Below are positions 24,501 to 37,000 of a stretch of DNA of 64,000 nt, in pieces. The stretch lies in NCBI GenBank assembly GCA_961205875.1, contig OY540810.1, positions 7,812,001 through 7,876,000 of the forward strand. The letters run 5' to 3'. Numbering within the stretch: the first letter of the stretch is position 1; each line of letters opens with the position of its first letter. The notes beneath the pieces are model-generated. The model was not told where the DNA came from. It saw nothing but the letters and a program-made list of their open reading frames with translations, and ran no database searches. Made by a program: the position numbers and the translations under genes. Source of the DNA: Sialis fuliginosa (lineage: Eukaryota > Arthropoda > Insecta > Megaloptera > Sialidae).

Positions 24501-27268
24501 TTCAATATGATGCTGATTTCGATCAAATAGAAGCTCTACTTAATCGTTCAACTTCTTGTCGACAACGTATACAATATACATGCAAAAAGTCACGTCTTTT
24601 TAATAGTCCTTCAGATGAACATAATTTCAGACCTAATTCATGGTGGGTTTCACGACAAAGTCAGAAAATGGATTATTGGGGAGGATCAATTCCAGGATCA
24701 CGTATGTGTGAATGTGGACTTCTTGGGCAATGCATTGACAAAACCAAATGGTGTAATTGTGATGCTGATGAGGAGGATTGGCAAGAAGATGCTGGTGATT
24801 TAAATGAAAAAGAATTTTTACCTGTCCGACAGTTGCGTTTTGGAGATACAGGTGAGATATTTATAGTCAATGGTATTTTATTTAGCATAACAAAATTATT
24901 TCAATGAACTGAATTCGTTTAGGAAATGCATTGGATGAAAAAGAAGGACGGTATACTTTAGGACCTTTAATATGCGAAGGAGATGATTTATTCGAAAACA
25001 TGGTCACATTTAAAATAGTCGATGCAACAATTAGATTACCAACATTTGATATGGGACACAGCGGTGACATTTATCTTGAATTCAAAACAACAGTAGAAAA
25101 CGCTGTTATTTTCCATAGTAAAGGTCCATCGGATCATATAAAACTTCAGATCATTGGTGGAGATCAACTACAGTTTACGTACCAAGCTGGAAGTGGAGTT
25201 TCATCTGTCAGTGTTGATACTTCACACCATTTGAATGATAACAATTGGCATTCTGTGTCTGTTGAAAGAAATCGTAAAGAAGCACGTATTGTTGTCGATG
25301 GAGCTATTAAGGCAGAAGTCAGAGAACCACCAGGTCCAATTAGGGCATTACATTTAACATCTGACTTTGTGCTTGGAGCATCGGTAAGCGTTATTAGTTT
25401 TATTTAAAATATAATAATAATTTTTAGAAGCATTCATTAAATTGTTTTTTGTTTAAAATAGTATTAAATATTTTCCTATATTTTTTTAGATTGATAACCG
25501 TGATGGCTTTGTTGGATGCATAAGAGCACTTCTACTCAACGGACAGAAAGTAGATTTGAAACATGAAGCTCGCAAAGGCTTATATGGGGTAGCTGAGGGT
25601 TGCGTTGGTAAATGCGAAAGCAGTCCTTGTCTTAACAATGGTACGTGCAATGAACGTTATGATGGTTACTGGTGCGACTGCCGGTGGACAGCTTTCAAGG
25701 GTCCAATCTGCGCAGATGAAATCGGTGTCAACATGCGACAAAGCTCGATGATCAAATATGATTTTATGGGTTCGTGGAGATCTACAATATCTGAAAAAAT
25801 CCGTGTTGGGTTCACAACTACCAATCCAAAAGGTTTCCTCCTTGGATTTTTCTCAAATATATCAGGAGAATATCTCACAATTATGGTATCAAACAGTGGT
25901 GTTTTGAAGGTTGTGTTTGATTTTGGTTTTGAAAGACAGGAAATTGTGTTCCCTGATAATAAGCATTTTGGATTGGGTCAATACCACGATGTAAGACTGT
26001 CAAGAAAGAATTCTGGTGCTACTTTAGTGTTGCAAGTTGATAATTATCAACCAGTTGAACAACACTTTAATATAAAAGCTTCGGCTGACGCTCAGTTTAA
26101 TAATATACAGTATATGTACATAGGGAAGAATGAAACCATGGCGGAAGGTTTTGCAGGATGTGTTTCAAGAGTCGAGTTTGATGATATTTATCCGCTCAAG
26201 TATCTGTTCCAGGAAAACGGGCCTGCAAACATTAGATCTCTTGGAAGTAAGTATTATCAAATAGTTTCATTTGAATAACCATCTTAGTTTGTTTATCCGT
26301 TTTTTTATTAATGTTATTTCATCTTTATGGAATCTTAAATATGTAATTATTTATGTGGTTTTTGTTTTCAGCTCCATTGACTGAAGATTTTTGTGGTGTG
26401 GAACCAATCACGCATCCACCTGATATTTTAGAGACAAGGCCACCACCTATCGTTGATGAAGAAAAATTGAGACAGGCGTACAACCAAACCGATTCTGCAA
26501 TACTTGGAGGTAAATTTTAAAAAATATTTTATATAGCACACTGGCATATTCCAAAAAAATAACTTTTTTTTTCTTCGTTCTTGTTATGAAATAAATTAGT
26601 TTATGACTTTTAAAAAATCCTCGCACAAGAAATAATGTGTAGCTCAATTTTAAAAGGTGCTAAAAGGGGGAGTCCTGTTTTTCATTTCCAATCATAACAT
26701 AATTCTTTAAAACTGAAGTTTGTATTACAGTCATGACAAGTAATGAAAATTTTTCAGAAAATCATTTTGTAAAGAATTAAATTCTCGATAAAAGTGTCCA
26801 CAAAGTCAAATCTCTGGAATTCAACAGTTCAAATGTTATAAAGTATCAAAGTGTTTTTTTGTTAAAATTTATGTTTAAGAAGATAAGTTAAATGACAATT
26901 GTATAGGAAATTTAATTCTCTACAAAAATAATCCAGATAGCTATAAGTATAAATGTAATAGGTTAAAATGTTTTAAATATATTTTTAAAAGGATTGATGT
27001 TAAAATGTCAGTTTTTGTCTGTAATAGATATTATAAAATAAATAATAACAAATAAACAAATTGTGTTTTAATTTCAGGTGTATTAGCAATAATATTCTTG
27101 GCACTGTTAATAATGCTACTAATAATCGGCCGTTATCTCGCGCGACATAAAGGAGAGTACCTGACACAGGAGGATGCTGGAGCAGATACAGCTCTCGACC
27201 CTGATTCCGCAGTTGTACAGTCACACACTGGGCACCATGTTCAAAAGAAACGAGAATGGTTTATATAA
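18561..27268 (+). CDS. Nrx-IV: Neurexin IV (Caspr family), complete, 15 exons
   Basis: Type I membrane protein of insect septate junctions; the family also acts at neuron-glia contacts. Exons: 18561-18624, 18914-19018, 21365-21561 or 22099-22295, 22476-22617, 22675-23045, 23116-23292, 23384-23545, 23645-23861, 23944-24395, 24476-24851, 24923-25383, 25490-26246, 26372-26509, 27078-27268. Either isoform is 1,269 aa, near the roughly 1,280 of the fly protein. Order: signal peptide (1-21), discoidin (about 29-168), two laminin-G, EGF (about 523-561), fibrinogen-like region, laminin-G, EGF (about 945-982), laminin-G, membrane helix (about 1208-1225). The short tail has the juxtamembrane RYLARHKGEYLTQED (protein 4.1 type) and a C-terminal EWFI PDZ ligand. 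Exon 1 was placed by its signal peptide and phase. A transferase gene sits in intron 2. The exon at 23944-24395 looks less AT-rich than its neighbours. Confidence 0.93.
19183..20016 (+). CDS. AASDHPPT: 4'-phosphopantetheinyl transferase, nested in Nrx-IV
   Basis: Transfers phosphopantetheine from CoA to a conserved serine of carrier proteins such as fatty acid synthase ACP and, where present, mitochondrial ACP; in animals it is the general-purpose Sfp-type enzyme. The 277-aa frame is intact and uninterrupted. Conserved blocks: N-terminal VRWAF and QPEEK; NFNVSHQGHYTVLAGE at 93-108; GVDVMK at 115-120 with the metal-binding Asp117; WCLKESYVKALG at 164-175 with the Lys-Glu pair of the (W/F)xxKExxxK motif. 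It is slightly shorter than the human enzyme (309 aa), lacking part of the C-terminal tail. Met3 is an alternative start. AATAAA hexamers lie at about 20140 and 20231. The gene lies entirely in the 2.3-kb Nrx-IV intron 19019-21364, on the same strand. No sign of decay. Confidence 0.93.
   Translation: MSMKNSVRWAFNFNSWNPSEAELLLATSLIQPEEKTRLAQFVFKKDFKASLIGRLLMRKYINNVTNIDYDKVKFNRDNSGKPFLENSTDLLLNFNVSHQGHYTVLAGEIGGLNIGVDVMKYEYTGGKPISEFFRLMHKHFSETEWQFIRVGSYEQQLSSFIRHWCLKESYVKALGVGITVNLQDISFKINTRDLSKTYVVYNTELFVKNNKMDWIFEESLLGEEHCVAVAIENKHYDVNKHNVFEELTFSKLTEGAVPLLNEDEEYCNSIIKKMESP
20778..20961. repeat. 55-bp perfect inverted repeat with hammerhead-like loop
   Basis: Arms 20778-20832 and 20907-20961 are perfect reverse complements (start AAAACAAACTTGTTTGTTTA, end GAGGAAACCGCAA). 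The 74-bp loop contains CTGACGA, a short GATTC/GAATC stem, then GAAA, the order seen in hammerhead ribozyme cores. The 12-mer CATTCTCATAAT occurs at 20735-20746 and 20962-20973 and could be a target-site duplication. It lies between the nested transferase gene and Nrx-IV exon 3a. It may be a MITE or a Penelope-like retroelement fragment. Confidence 0.75.
21365..21561 (+). other. Nrx-IV: Nrx-IV alternative discoidin exon, version a (197 nt)
   Basis: Encodes (G)PNAWAASGNDFGQML..DLGQTMNITRIWTQGR..., the middle of the discoidin domain. It joins the exon ending at 19018 in phase 1 and the exon starting at 22476 in phase 0. The donor is AAG|GTAGGA. It has the same length and phases as 22099-22295 and is homologous to it. 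The acceptor (TAAACAAAG) has a poor pyrimidine tract, which fits regulated splicing. Confidence 0.88.
21812..21955. mobile_element. Small hairpin MITE between the alternative Nrx-IV exons
   Basis: The left end (ACTTTTATTAGTCAGCCGAT, then AGTTTGATCGG) and the inverted right end (ACTTTTACTCGGCCAATAAT, then TTGATCGGG) pair over about 30 bp with several mismatches. It lies wholly in the intron between exons 21365-21561 and 22099-22295. It has no coding capacity and no certain target duplication. Confidence 0.55.
22099..22295 (+). other. Nrx-IV: Nrx-IV alternative discoidin exon, version b (197 nt)
   Basis: Encodes (G)PSAWTPTYSTYYNFLTMDLGSRKEIHYIATQGR..., aligning without gaps to version a. The acceptor TTGCTTTTAG is good; the donor GAG|GTCCGA is weak. 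An in-frame alternative donor (GGA|GTAACT, exon end 22286) exists, but it would remove three residues that align with version a. In Drosophila, Nrx-IV exons 3 and 4 are mutually exclusive in the same domain (recalled knowledge). Confidence 0.88.
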
Positions 27269-30200
27269 ATATACAAACGTTCAAAAAATTTCCCTCAGGT
27301 CGTTTTCAATACAAAAAAAATTGTTCAATTGCATTTTAGATATATGGAATTCAACGATTTAATATTTGCAAATGTTAAATCGCTAAATGTTAAACTTGGT
27401 ACGTGTAGTAAATGATTTTAGACACAGCCAAAGCTATTTCTCTTCATACAATTTTACGACAAAAATAGCAATATATAAAATGAAAGCCAATAAACTTCTC
27501 TACAAAAAAGATTCCATACATATTTTTCATCAGATTCTTATCTCACCAAATAATGACCATCTAAATTTATTAATGTTATTGTCTTTCCATTGAAATTCTC
27601 TTTCAATTTTAATAAATTCATACGGTCATTATTCAGTGAAATAAGAATTGACAATTATGTATGGAATCTGTTTTGTAGAGAATTTAATTAGCTTTAATTT
27701 TATAAAAAGCTATTTTTGTTGTAAAGTTAAATGAAAACTGAGAAATCAACAAGAATTGATTTCTGTCCATTCACCGATACCGATCTTGTTAAACAAAAAA
27801 CATTATGATTTCTTAGTGACACTATTATTTCATTAATTTTTTCGACAGTTAAAAATAATGAGATATTGTCAAAAATTATCTACCACTTGTGGAGTTAAAC
27901 CAAATGTTCTAGAAAATCGAATTATTAACAATTCATAGCAAGATTTCAGGATTTCATTATATTAATGATGATGCTAAAAATTCACCATAGATGACTGATT
28001 GATACAATTTATTTCTAAGTGAAATTTTTAAACGTTTTTATTTTTTATTTTTACTATTCTATTCGTTTTGTCTTCAGTGCGTTCTGTATAATTGTACATA
28101 TATAATTTTAGTAGATATTATTTTATATTCGATTTAATGAAATCTCATATTATTATTTTTTCCGTCCATTGGCAGTATTTTTTATATTTAATTTTTATTT
28201 TTATAACAAACCTTTTTATATTAATATATGTATATTTATAAAAATTATTTTAATGTAATTTTAAAGAGTGATTTTTTTAATAGAATATCGTTTAAATTCT
28301 TATCGATATATTAAAATTGATACTTTGGATAATTTTTTACGATAAGAATTTATATTAAACAATAATTACCATTTTTATATCAACTGCACCTTTTCTCTTT
28401 TTTTAATTTGATTACCAACATAATAGGTTACTTATCATTTTCCAAATGAAGATAAGTGCCTTGTATTTAAGTCATTTTTATTACTTTAATTGCATTGCAC
28501 TTTTTCTTATTATTTGTTTACTTGAACAATATTAAAGTAATTGATTTTAGTTAAATATTATAAATCAAATTATTTATAATGTATTACTATTATTAAATAA
28601 TTTGAATTCTTTTAACTTTCATTTTTACATTTACAAAATCATTGAATGTAATGATCAGTAGAAATATATACTAGTGGTTCTTAAACTTGAAGGTTTTGTG
28701 AACCAGCCAAATTTACTATCGTCTATCATCGTTTTATTTTGAAAATAAACTACTGCTACGTCTTAACTTAACATTTTATTATGAACAAATTGAGCAAATA
28801 CTCCAAACAAAAGATCGCCACATTCATTGTACTCATCTTGTTCCCAGAATTATCTGTTTTTGAAGTTTTATATAAATCGACGAGAAATAAGAAACATACG
28901 CGAAAAATTTGGCAGCTGAAATTGTTAAGAGTAGTGAAAAACAGTTTTAAAAACTGTTTATTCTGAGATTATGATAAAATTCACATTCCTTTTTTTATTT
29001 TCAAGGCTTATTTGCACCCTTAAGATACTAAAACTGATTTATTTTATTAGTTTTAATTCTTTTAAAATTAAATTAGGTAGAAAATGTAATTAACTACATT
29101 AGTATAAGAATACTATATTCACCACGAATATATGTCTCCACTGAACAGCAAACAAATGAATTCTTTTTTGCAAATACAATTGACTGACAGATATCAAGAA
29201 ATGTTTTAAGTGTTCATTCTGTTCGGAGACTAGCTGAATATTGCTTTGCAGGCTCGAATTGTTCAGAATAAAATACTCAAATCAAGATGTACCATTAGAT
29301 ATTTATTTTCTCGTGTTTGAGAACCACTAGTACAGAACATGTAAAAATACGGTCTAGTTAGTTTGTGTGAATTTGAATAAATATGTATTATATTTGACTT
29401 CCAAAAAATTGTTAAAATAAATTATATTTTATATATATTACCATTGCATTTACTAGAAGAGCATTTATATTATTTTTAAACAATTTAGTAGCAAACCATA
29501 TTTAAACTTACATAAATATATGTCATACGTTTTAGTCTATTTTATTTTCTCAAAGTGCAAGTTGTTAAAAATATTAATGCACAGAATCAATTAGAGTAAA
29601 AATATGTATTATCGTTTTTATAAAATTAAAACTTTTTTTATAAAGAAATTTTTTATTCTTTAATCCTTAATTTAAAAAAATACATAAAGCATATTTAAAA
29701 CTAAATATGTACACCCATAATAAAACAATATCACTGTACATGTCTTTCAGTTTCCACAAAAGGTCCTCATCAGGAGCTTAATAAGCCTAATCATTAACAT
29801 TAAACTCCCATTTGACCAAACTACAAAAGGATTGACTAAAATGTTTTTAAAAATCGATTTTAGATTGGTATAATATAAAAATTAAATTGAACAAAATTAA
29901 GTATTTATAAAATCAATTGTTTAAATTGAGTCAAAAGTTATATAGGGCAAACATACGATTTTAGATTGCCATGTTGATAAATCTAGACCTTGCAGTTGAT
30001 TGGTCTGAATTATTGAAGTGAAATAGCCCTTTGAAGACCTTGTGAAGTTGAAACGCATGTCAAGTTTTATTGCTGTTTTTAGTGATTCAAAAACCACAAT
30101 TTCTTTGTTTTCTAGTAAATAATATTAATACTATATTCATTTACAAAAAAATCAAATAACAGTCTTATCATCTTAAATAATAGTAATTAATACATTTTTC

Positions 30201-30337
30201 GTTTTATGGGATTTTAAATTTATAAAAAATTGTTCTTGCATTAACCAAAACTAAAAAAATATAATTTTTTATTAATGAAAAAACACTATACTAATGTATA
30301 GCATGTTTATAAAAAATTATATTATTTGTTACTTGTA
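27269..30337. other. Nrx-IV 3' region and intergenic DNA
   Basis: AT-rich DNA between the convergent 3' ends of Nrx-IV (plus) and the first P450 (minus). The start of 3'UTR is certain, the end is not; AATAAA at about 27610 is one candidate. Apart from the inverted-repeat element at 28671-29330, I recognise nothing. Confidence 0.5.
28671..29330. mobile_element. Inverted-repeat element with CTAGTGGTTCT ends, 660 bp
   Basis: The left end CTAGTGGTTCTTAAACTTGA pairs with the right end, whose inverse reads CTAGTGGTTCTCAAACACGA. TA lies outside both ends. The AGTGGTTCTCAAAC core resembles hAT ends, but no 8-bp duplication is visible, so the superfamily is open. A 61-codon ORF inside (28781-28966) matches nothing I know. 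Confidence 0.6.
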
Positions 30338-33300
30338 TTACTTATGTAAAATAGCTTTCACAGAAAATCTTTCCGGTGCTACATTAACTCCATTTATAAA
30401 ATTTTGATATTGTATATTTGGTAAGGTTTCTCCATCAGGTACTTCAAAAGTAAAATTTTGTAGTAATGTTGATAAAAATAAAAACATATTTTGTCTGGAA
30501 AAAGTTTCACCAGCACAAAGTCGTTTACCTGGAAAGTTCATAATTATATAACACATATTGATGTAACAATATTAACAGAGTTATACCTGCACCAAAAGGC
30601 AGTGTTAAATCTTTTTTCAAAAGTTTTCCATTTTCATCTAAGAATCGCTCTGGACGAAAATTAAACGGATCTTTCCAGAGATCCTCGTCCATATGCACAC
30701 TCCATAAAGCTGGTAGCATCATTGTACCCTAAACATATTTAATTGTATTGTTGATGTGTGTATAAAAATATGCATACACTTTTTATTAATTTTTAAGCAA
30801 CAACCTTTGGTATAAAATATCCGCCTAAATTTGTATCAACAATAGATACTCGAGGTATTCCAAATGGATTTAATGATTCTCTTCTCATCCCTTCTCGGAT
30901 CGTAGCTTCAGTATAAGGCATTCTAAAACCAACATTATTTATAAACAGAATTCCCGGGAAAATAAATTAGGTCTAAGTAGATCAAATTTTATCTAAAAAA
31001 TGAAAAAGTGGAGGTCTATTAGATCTATGCAGATCTATCATAGTAGATCTAATTAGATCAAGTAGATCTAAAAAGATTACGTAGATCTGTCATAGTAGAT
31101 CTAATTAGATATTTCATAGTACAGTAGACGTATACTATGAACTCAGTTGAACACGGTACCTTCAAGGCTGTGAACTTCTACTCCTCAGCTGTCACTTACA
31201 ATAGACGTGTGTATACCGGTGTTGTTCACAGTAAGGAACATCTACTAAGTAGATCTAATTTGATCTACTTTTCCCGTGCTTTATGTAATTGTTATGGTTA
31301 TTAAATATAATCCACGCCTCAAACCTTACGTACTTTGATCTATCATCAAGTGTAGGTAATCTTCCAGTTCCTACGACTCGATCAATTTCGTTTTGTATTT
31401 TTTTTTGTACTGAAGGGTTATGTAATAGATGCGTGAATATAAACCCTAGTATAGCAGTATTTGCTGCAACTGATGGTATTATAAAATCGACCATTATCAT
31501 AATTAGCTGTTCTTCTACAACAATATTTTTTAGTGTTATACATGGCGTGTTATCAGAATGTTTGTGATATAAAATTATAGCTCAAAATTCTTATTACTTT
31601 CTTTTTTACCTGAAAAGGAAGACTGTTCTTTTTCATTTTGCTGTTTTAAAATATTCACATACCTATCTAAAAAATCATTATCTGCGTCCTCTGAAAAATG
31701 TTTGCTACGTTCTTTTAACTTGTCCTTAAAAAAATATATATATTATGTTTTGATAATATAAAATAATTAATAAACATTGATTATTTTAATTTATAGTATG
31801 TGATTATTATAAATATTTTTAAGTGGTGATAAAAAATTAATTATGCATAAATGTAATCATATAATAGAAAATACTGGGAATCCCTTTTATCAATATTACC
31901 TAATAATTTGTGATTATTTTTAGAAGTATTTGTGTTATTTTTTTAATTATTAATATTCTATGATAGCAATATTAAAATTAATATTTATAAAAACTAGTTA
32001 TTTGAGATATAAAGTAGTGAAATGAAAATATAGGTAAGTAAAATTTAATATTTTCTAGTATGTTTTTAAATATTTTAACATAGGCTTCTAACTTAATCTA
32101 TTTAATGTTAATGTATGTAAAATTATATAATTATATTAAATGTACCGTTACGATATTTTGTAACACTTCATTGCCATCTTTAACTGGTTTATATCCAGAT
32201 AAATTTGGTATGAAGTACCGTAACCATGGAGTCATTGTCAAAGCTCCACCAGTTGGGTCTCCCGAACGTTGAAACTTTAAAACTGCATTGATTACGCTTT
32301 CTTTTTTTGTATCGTTATCATCAAACCTTTCTCCAGTCAATATAAACCAAAAAGCGTTCAGAAATCCTGAATAAAATATATCTGGCATAACACAAATATT
32401 TTTTCCAGTATAAATTTTCTAAAAACATTTCAAAAATACATAAACTATTATTTTAACAGATTTATACTAAAAACAAACTTTATCAAAACTGTTGTTTCCT
32501 CCTTCTTTAATTGATTTTATTACATGATTTATTTCTTCTGCAACAATACCTTCAAAAATCTGAGATCTGCGTCCAAACCCAAAATCTCGCATATGTCGTA
32601 ACGAAAAACGCCTTTGTTCATTCCAGAAATATCCATCGGTAAAAAATATACCTATATAATATATACATATATTAACACATAAATCGATGTATTAGATCCC
32701 TCTAGATTTAAAATATAATTATCTAGTGTCCCGTTTGTATTTAAACATATAATCAACAATAGACTTACGAGTGACAGATAGATGTACAATATTCAATGAA
32801 AGGTTGTATTTTTATTTTTTTATACAAATATCATGAAAGACTATTTTGACAAACCTAAACGTTTTTCAAAAGCTCTTAATCTTGTAACAAACGTATCTAT
32901 TCTTCCTTCAAATTCAGGTCTAGTTAACATTTCGTGGGTTGTTTCAAAATCTAGCGTAGTAACAGTATAATATGGTCCCAGATAAAATCCAAGTATTTTA
33001 GTTTTATAATATTTTGCTATTCGATCGACAGTTAAATGAGGAAATTTGTAATTTCCAGCTAACATTAGCCAATAACTCCCCCATATTGGCAGTCGCAATG
33101 GTCCTGTAATTTATAAGTGATGTGCTATTAAAGACTTATATGGTAATCTCCTGTCCGAATATATTTATAATTCAGAAAATATGTTTTTTTTAAATTTAAT
33201 ATCAAACACTGTTTATTAACCATAAAATTCAGTACACTGACAATATAGCACCCTCGACAAATGGGTCTCTGAGAAAAGCGCCCCCAAACAAAAGCATCCC

Positions 33301-33553
33301 GACAATAATAAATACTTGAAATTATAATAAAAGAAATATGAAAGGAATATTAATTGATAATAAATGTTTACTCGATAATTACTAAAAAAAATTTGGCTGC
33401 TTTTTGTCTGGGTGTATTGAATAAAGCGCATTTTTGGTCACCATATATTTATATTATTTTACCTGGTGGTAATTTTTTTATTTTTGATAAGACTCTATCG
33501 ACCAGAATATATATAAATAGAAATATAAACAGAAACACTAAAAAAAGGAGCAT
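30338..33553 (-). CDS. Cytochrome P450, clan 2 (copy 1), complete
   Basis: Membrane-anchored haem-thiolate monooxygenase, substrate unknown. Nine exons on the minus strand: 33553-33463, 33103-32855, 32651-32479, 32418-32146, 31724-31610, 31514-31334, 30922-30805, 30728-30587, 30528-30338; 510 aa. Residues 1-20 form a hydrophobic anchor followed by the PPGP hinge. Other marks: helix [23 protein letters not shown]-helix EGMR (ExxR), PERF motif (NFRPERF) and haem loop [11 protein letters not shown] with Cys452. The I helix reads DFIIPSVAANTA and lacks the usual AGx(D/E)T. The sequence recalls the CYP304/305 group, but I cannot fix the family. A second copy with the same gene structure lies directly upstream (34074-40389). 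No frameshift or stop. Confidence 0.93.
30953..31278. repeat. Inverted repeat with AGTAGATCTAATTAGATC motifs in a P450 intron
   Basis: The left end (CGGGAAAATAAATTAGGTCT, then AAGTAGATCAAATT) and the inverted right end (CGGGAAAAGTAGATCAAATT) resemble each other. Several TAGATCTA palindromes are spread over 31015-31115. It lies in the intron between exons 31334 and 30922. It is probably a small MITE; boundaries are approximate. Confidence 0.5.
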
Positions 33554-34073
33554 TGTTAATTAATTACTCTAATTAAATCTATAAACTACAACTATAAATT
33601 TACGTATAAAGTTCAGTTATTTATCACTTAATTATAAGATTATTTGGGTTACGTTATCTTTGTTATGAAGAAATAATAAATTATAATGCTAAATGTATGT
33701 TTCGCTAATATGTATTTGTTTATTAATCTTTTATAAAATAAAAAAAAATATATTCTACTTAATTTAAAACTGACAGAAGAGTTTGTCCTCACTGACTGGA
33801 ATTTTAGGGATTTTCTGAAATTCAAACCTGTGAGGGGAGGGATAGAATAATAAACCTTGCTTGTATTAGAGGGTAATAGGGGTAAAAAATTCTTCCAGAC
33901 TATGATAGTACAAATGGTAGCAAAACCACAGGTATAAAATATAAAAACAAACATTTCATATTTTTAAAGTTTTATTATACAAAATAAAATCTCAATATAT
34001 ACATTCTTAACATTATATGACTATAAATATTTGATAACTCGTATACACCGAATAAAACAAATTTATATAATTA
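33554..34073. other. Spacer between the two P450 genes
   Basis: 520 bp between the start codon of copy 1 and the stop codon of copy 2. It must hold the promoter of copy 1 and the 3'UTR of copy 2. It is AT-rich; I see no reliable TATA or initiator element and no repeat. Confidence 0.5.
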
Positions 34074-37000
34074 TTATCGTGGCACAGCTTGTACTCGAAA
34101 TGAAGGTGGAGATACGTTTATCCCACTAATAAATGTTTGGTAGTTTAAATCTGGTTTACTTTCACCATCGGCTGCAGTAAAAGTAAAGTTTTGAAGTAAA
34201 GCTGATAAAAATAAAAACATATTCTGTCTTGCGAATGTTTCACCAGCACATAATCGTTTACCTACAAAATTAATATTTTATTAACTCTATATATATTTAG
34301 GAGCTACATTTATAAATTCAATGAATTTCATTACCTGCTCCAAAAGGTATAGACCAATCTCTTTTAAGAAGTTTTCCTTCATTGTCCATAAATCTCTCTG
34401 GTCGGAAGTTATAAGGATCTCCCCATAGTTTTTCATCCATGTGTACACTCCATAATCCTGGGAGCATCATTGTCCCCTAAAAGAATTTTATCTATATATA
34501 TAGATCAGCAGCATGCACTGCAGATTCACTTTGGCAGCTATCGCAAAACTAGATAGTGTATGTGCCACTCTCATATTGAACACAAAGTGAACCTGCAGTG
34601 CTAGAAAGTAGTCAAGAGTAGGTTTTGGTGAATGCATATACAGGCTGTTCTGAATAAAACGTTTTTATTTTGAAAATTAAACTGCTTACAAAAAAAAAAT
34701 CAGACAGAAGTTACTCAGTTTTTTAATGGTAACCTTAAGTTTTTTAAATAAGAACATATATTTTTGTTTTAAGGATCTGGTTTGCAAATAATCAAGATTT
34801 ATTCATGCGGTTTGTTCTATACACACATGATAAATTTTCACATTCATGGGGGTACTAAATGGTATAGAAAACCCAAAAGCTAAGTACCCTTGAATTATCT
34901 GTTATGCCCTATAAGGCTCCTCTAATCTTGTAGACCCATATACGTTGCATATATAAATTCTAATTTGCGTTTTATTTAAATAAGGGAGTGCCTAGAGATT
35001 TCTACACTTTATTTTCATTATCTTACTTTTGGAATGAAATAGCCACCCAATGTTGTATCTACTAATGCTTTTCTTGCAACTCCGAACGGATTTAAAGTTT
35101 CCCTTCGCATACCTTCTCGAACTGTGGATTCAGTTAACGGCATCCTAAAAATATATTTTGTTTAAAATATATTATTTTATAAAATATCTTTTTTTATATT
35201 ACATGCTTTCAAGAAATATTAATTATAAATATAAAAACATAACTACAGCTTTTTAGTTGGGGTTGAAAACACATTTAATTGATTTTTGGGTCATTCATAG
35301 TTTTAGTTTTGCAATTATTATTAATCATGATAATAGATTTAATTTAGATAATAATAAATAATTACATTGGTCTATCATCTAATGTAGGTAATCTTCCTCT
35401 ACCCACAACATGATCTATTTCAGTTTGTATTTTCTGTTGAAGCTCTGGTTCATGTATGAGATGCATAATAATGAATGACAAAATTGATGAATTAGCGGTA
35501 GCTGGTGGTATTAGAAAATCAGCTATCAACATTATTATCTGTTCCTCTGAAACAATATAAAAATATTTAATAATTAGCGTTTATTCCTATATAACTTATA
35601 GTCATTTAATTTCCACATAAAATAGTTTCTGATCTCCAATATTGAAACCGTATATAAGAAATAAAGGAGTATCCATTAATTATGTAAGTTTAGGGGGGAG
35701 CATGGTCAAGAAAATTATTCTCAGATTTTTAAAACTTAAAAAATTTATGTGAAGATATTTTTTGGGAGAAAGAAACAAAAGACTCTTTTTTTACAACAAA
35801 AAAATTATTTATACACAATATTTCATGACGTGCATCTGGGTTGGGGGGGCATAACTAACATTCCGCCCCAGAACGTAATCTTACATAGTCCGCGTCGCCA
35901 CTGCAAAAATTATCAAAATTATATCTTTGATAACTTTTTTTAAATATCTTAAAAAAGATAAATATATTACAGCTATAAAAGCAGAAAAACTCAAAAAAAT
36001 TTAATGGCGTAGAAAGAAGTCTTTTTCAAACATCTTCAGTTACATTCTACTAGTATGGTCATCAAACTATGTCGACTCACAAAATCCTTAGAACTAGAAG
36101 GTTTTTTATATTAAAATATTCAAAGTAAATCAATGTTGGTTATATGTACCTACAATTAAAATATTGTATTTATATTTTTATGCACACTAGTATCTTCTTG
36201 GAATGCATTAATTTTCAAAGATAAATATATCATTATATTTTTTAGTCAACTAGTGTGAGTGCTGTATATATTTTTTTAATTTTAATTTTGATTCGCGGAA
36301 TCCCCAGAAAGGTATTTGAAGAGCACTGATCTAGGGCAATTGGCATGTGGCTAGTACCACGGTAAATAATATACATATTTAATAAAATGTTGATAAAAAA
36401 AGTAAATATTATTTTATCAAAATTACTTTTATATGTTACCTGTGAATGTTGTTAGATCTTCATTTTGTTCTTTCAATGCTCTGATGTACCTGTCTATAAA
36501 ATCTCTGTCCATATCTTCGGAATAATATTTAAGATGTTCTGTTAAGGCTTCCTACAACAAAAATTTAATTTAAGATATAAATATAAATTAATCCAGAGCT
36601 GTTCCTGGCGGGACTGCAAAAGATTCGGCCACAGAGTATTTATTATGTTTCTTCTCGTGGCCTCCACATCCTATCACCGCGAAATTTGTCGCAAAACTTC
36701 GGGCTGAACGAGGTGGGCATTATGTCTGAAATCAAAAAATGATTATTTTTATTACTAAGCTTGATAATAGCTATCTGTTATCGGGGCTAGTTTAGAAAAT
36801 TTGAAAAATTACGAGCATGATAGCCAGTAAAAGTTCAAATTTTTGAAACGATTATTTTTTTCATTTTTCGAATTTTTCAAAATCAGCTCCAATAACATAT
36901 AGCTATTATCGTGCTTAATAATAACAAAAATCATTTTTTGATTTCAGATACAGTGTACAACTTCTACAACACGATATTGCTTGTTATTCACGGTAATTTT

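Noticed and set aside
35630..35930. Possible transposon starting GGAGTATCCATTAATTATGT
   Set aside because: The start resembles a widespread insect repeat, but I could not find a matching opposite end or target duplication.
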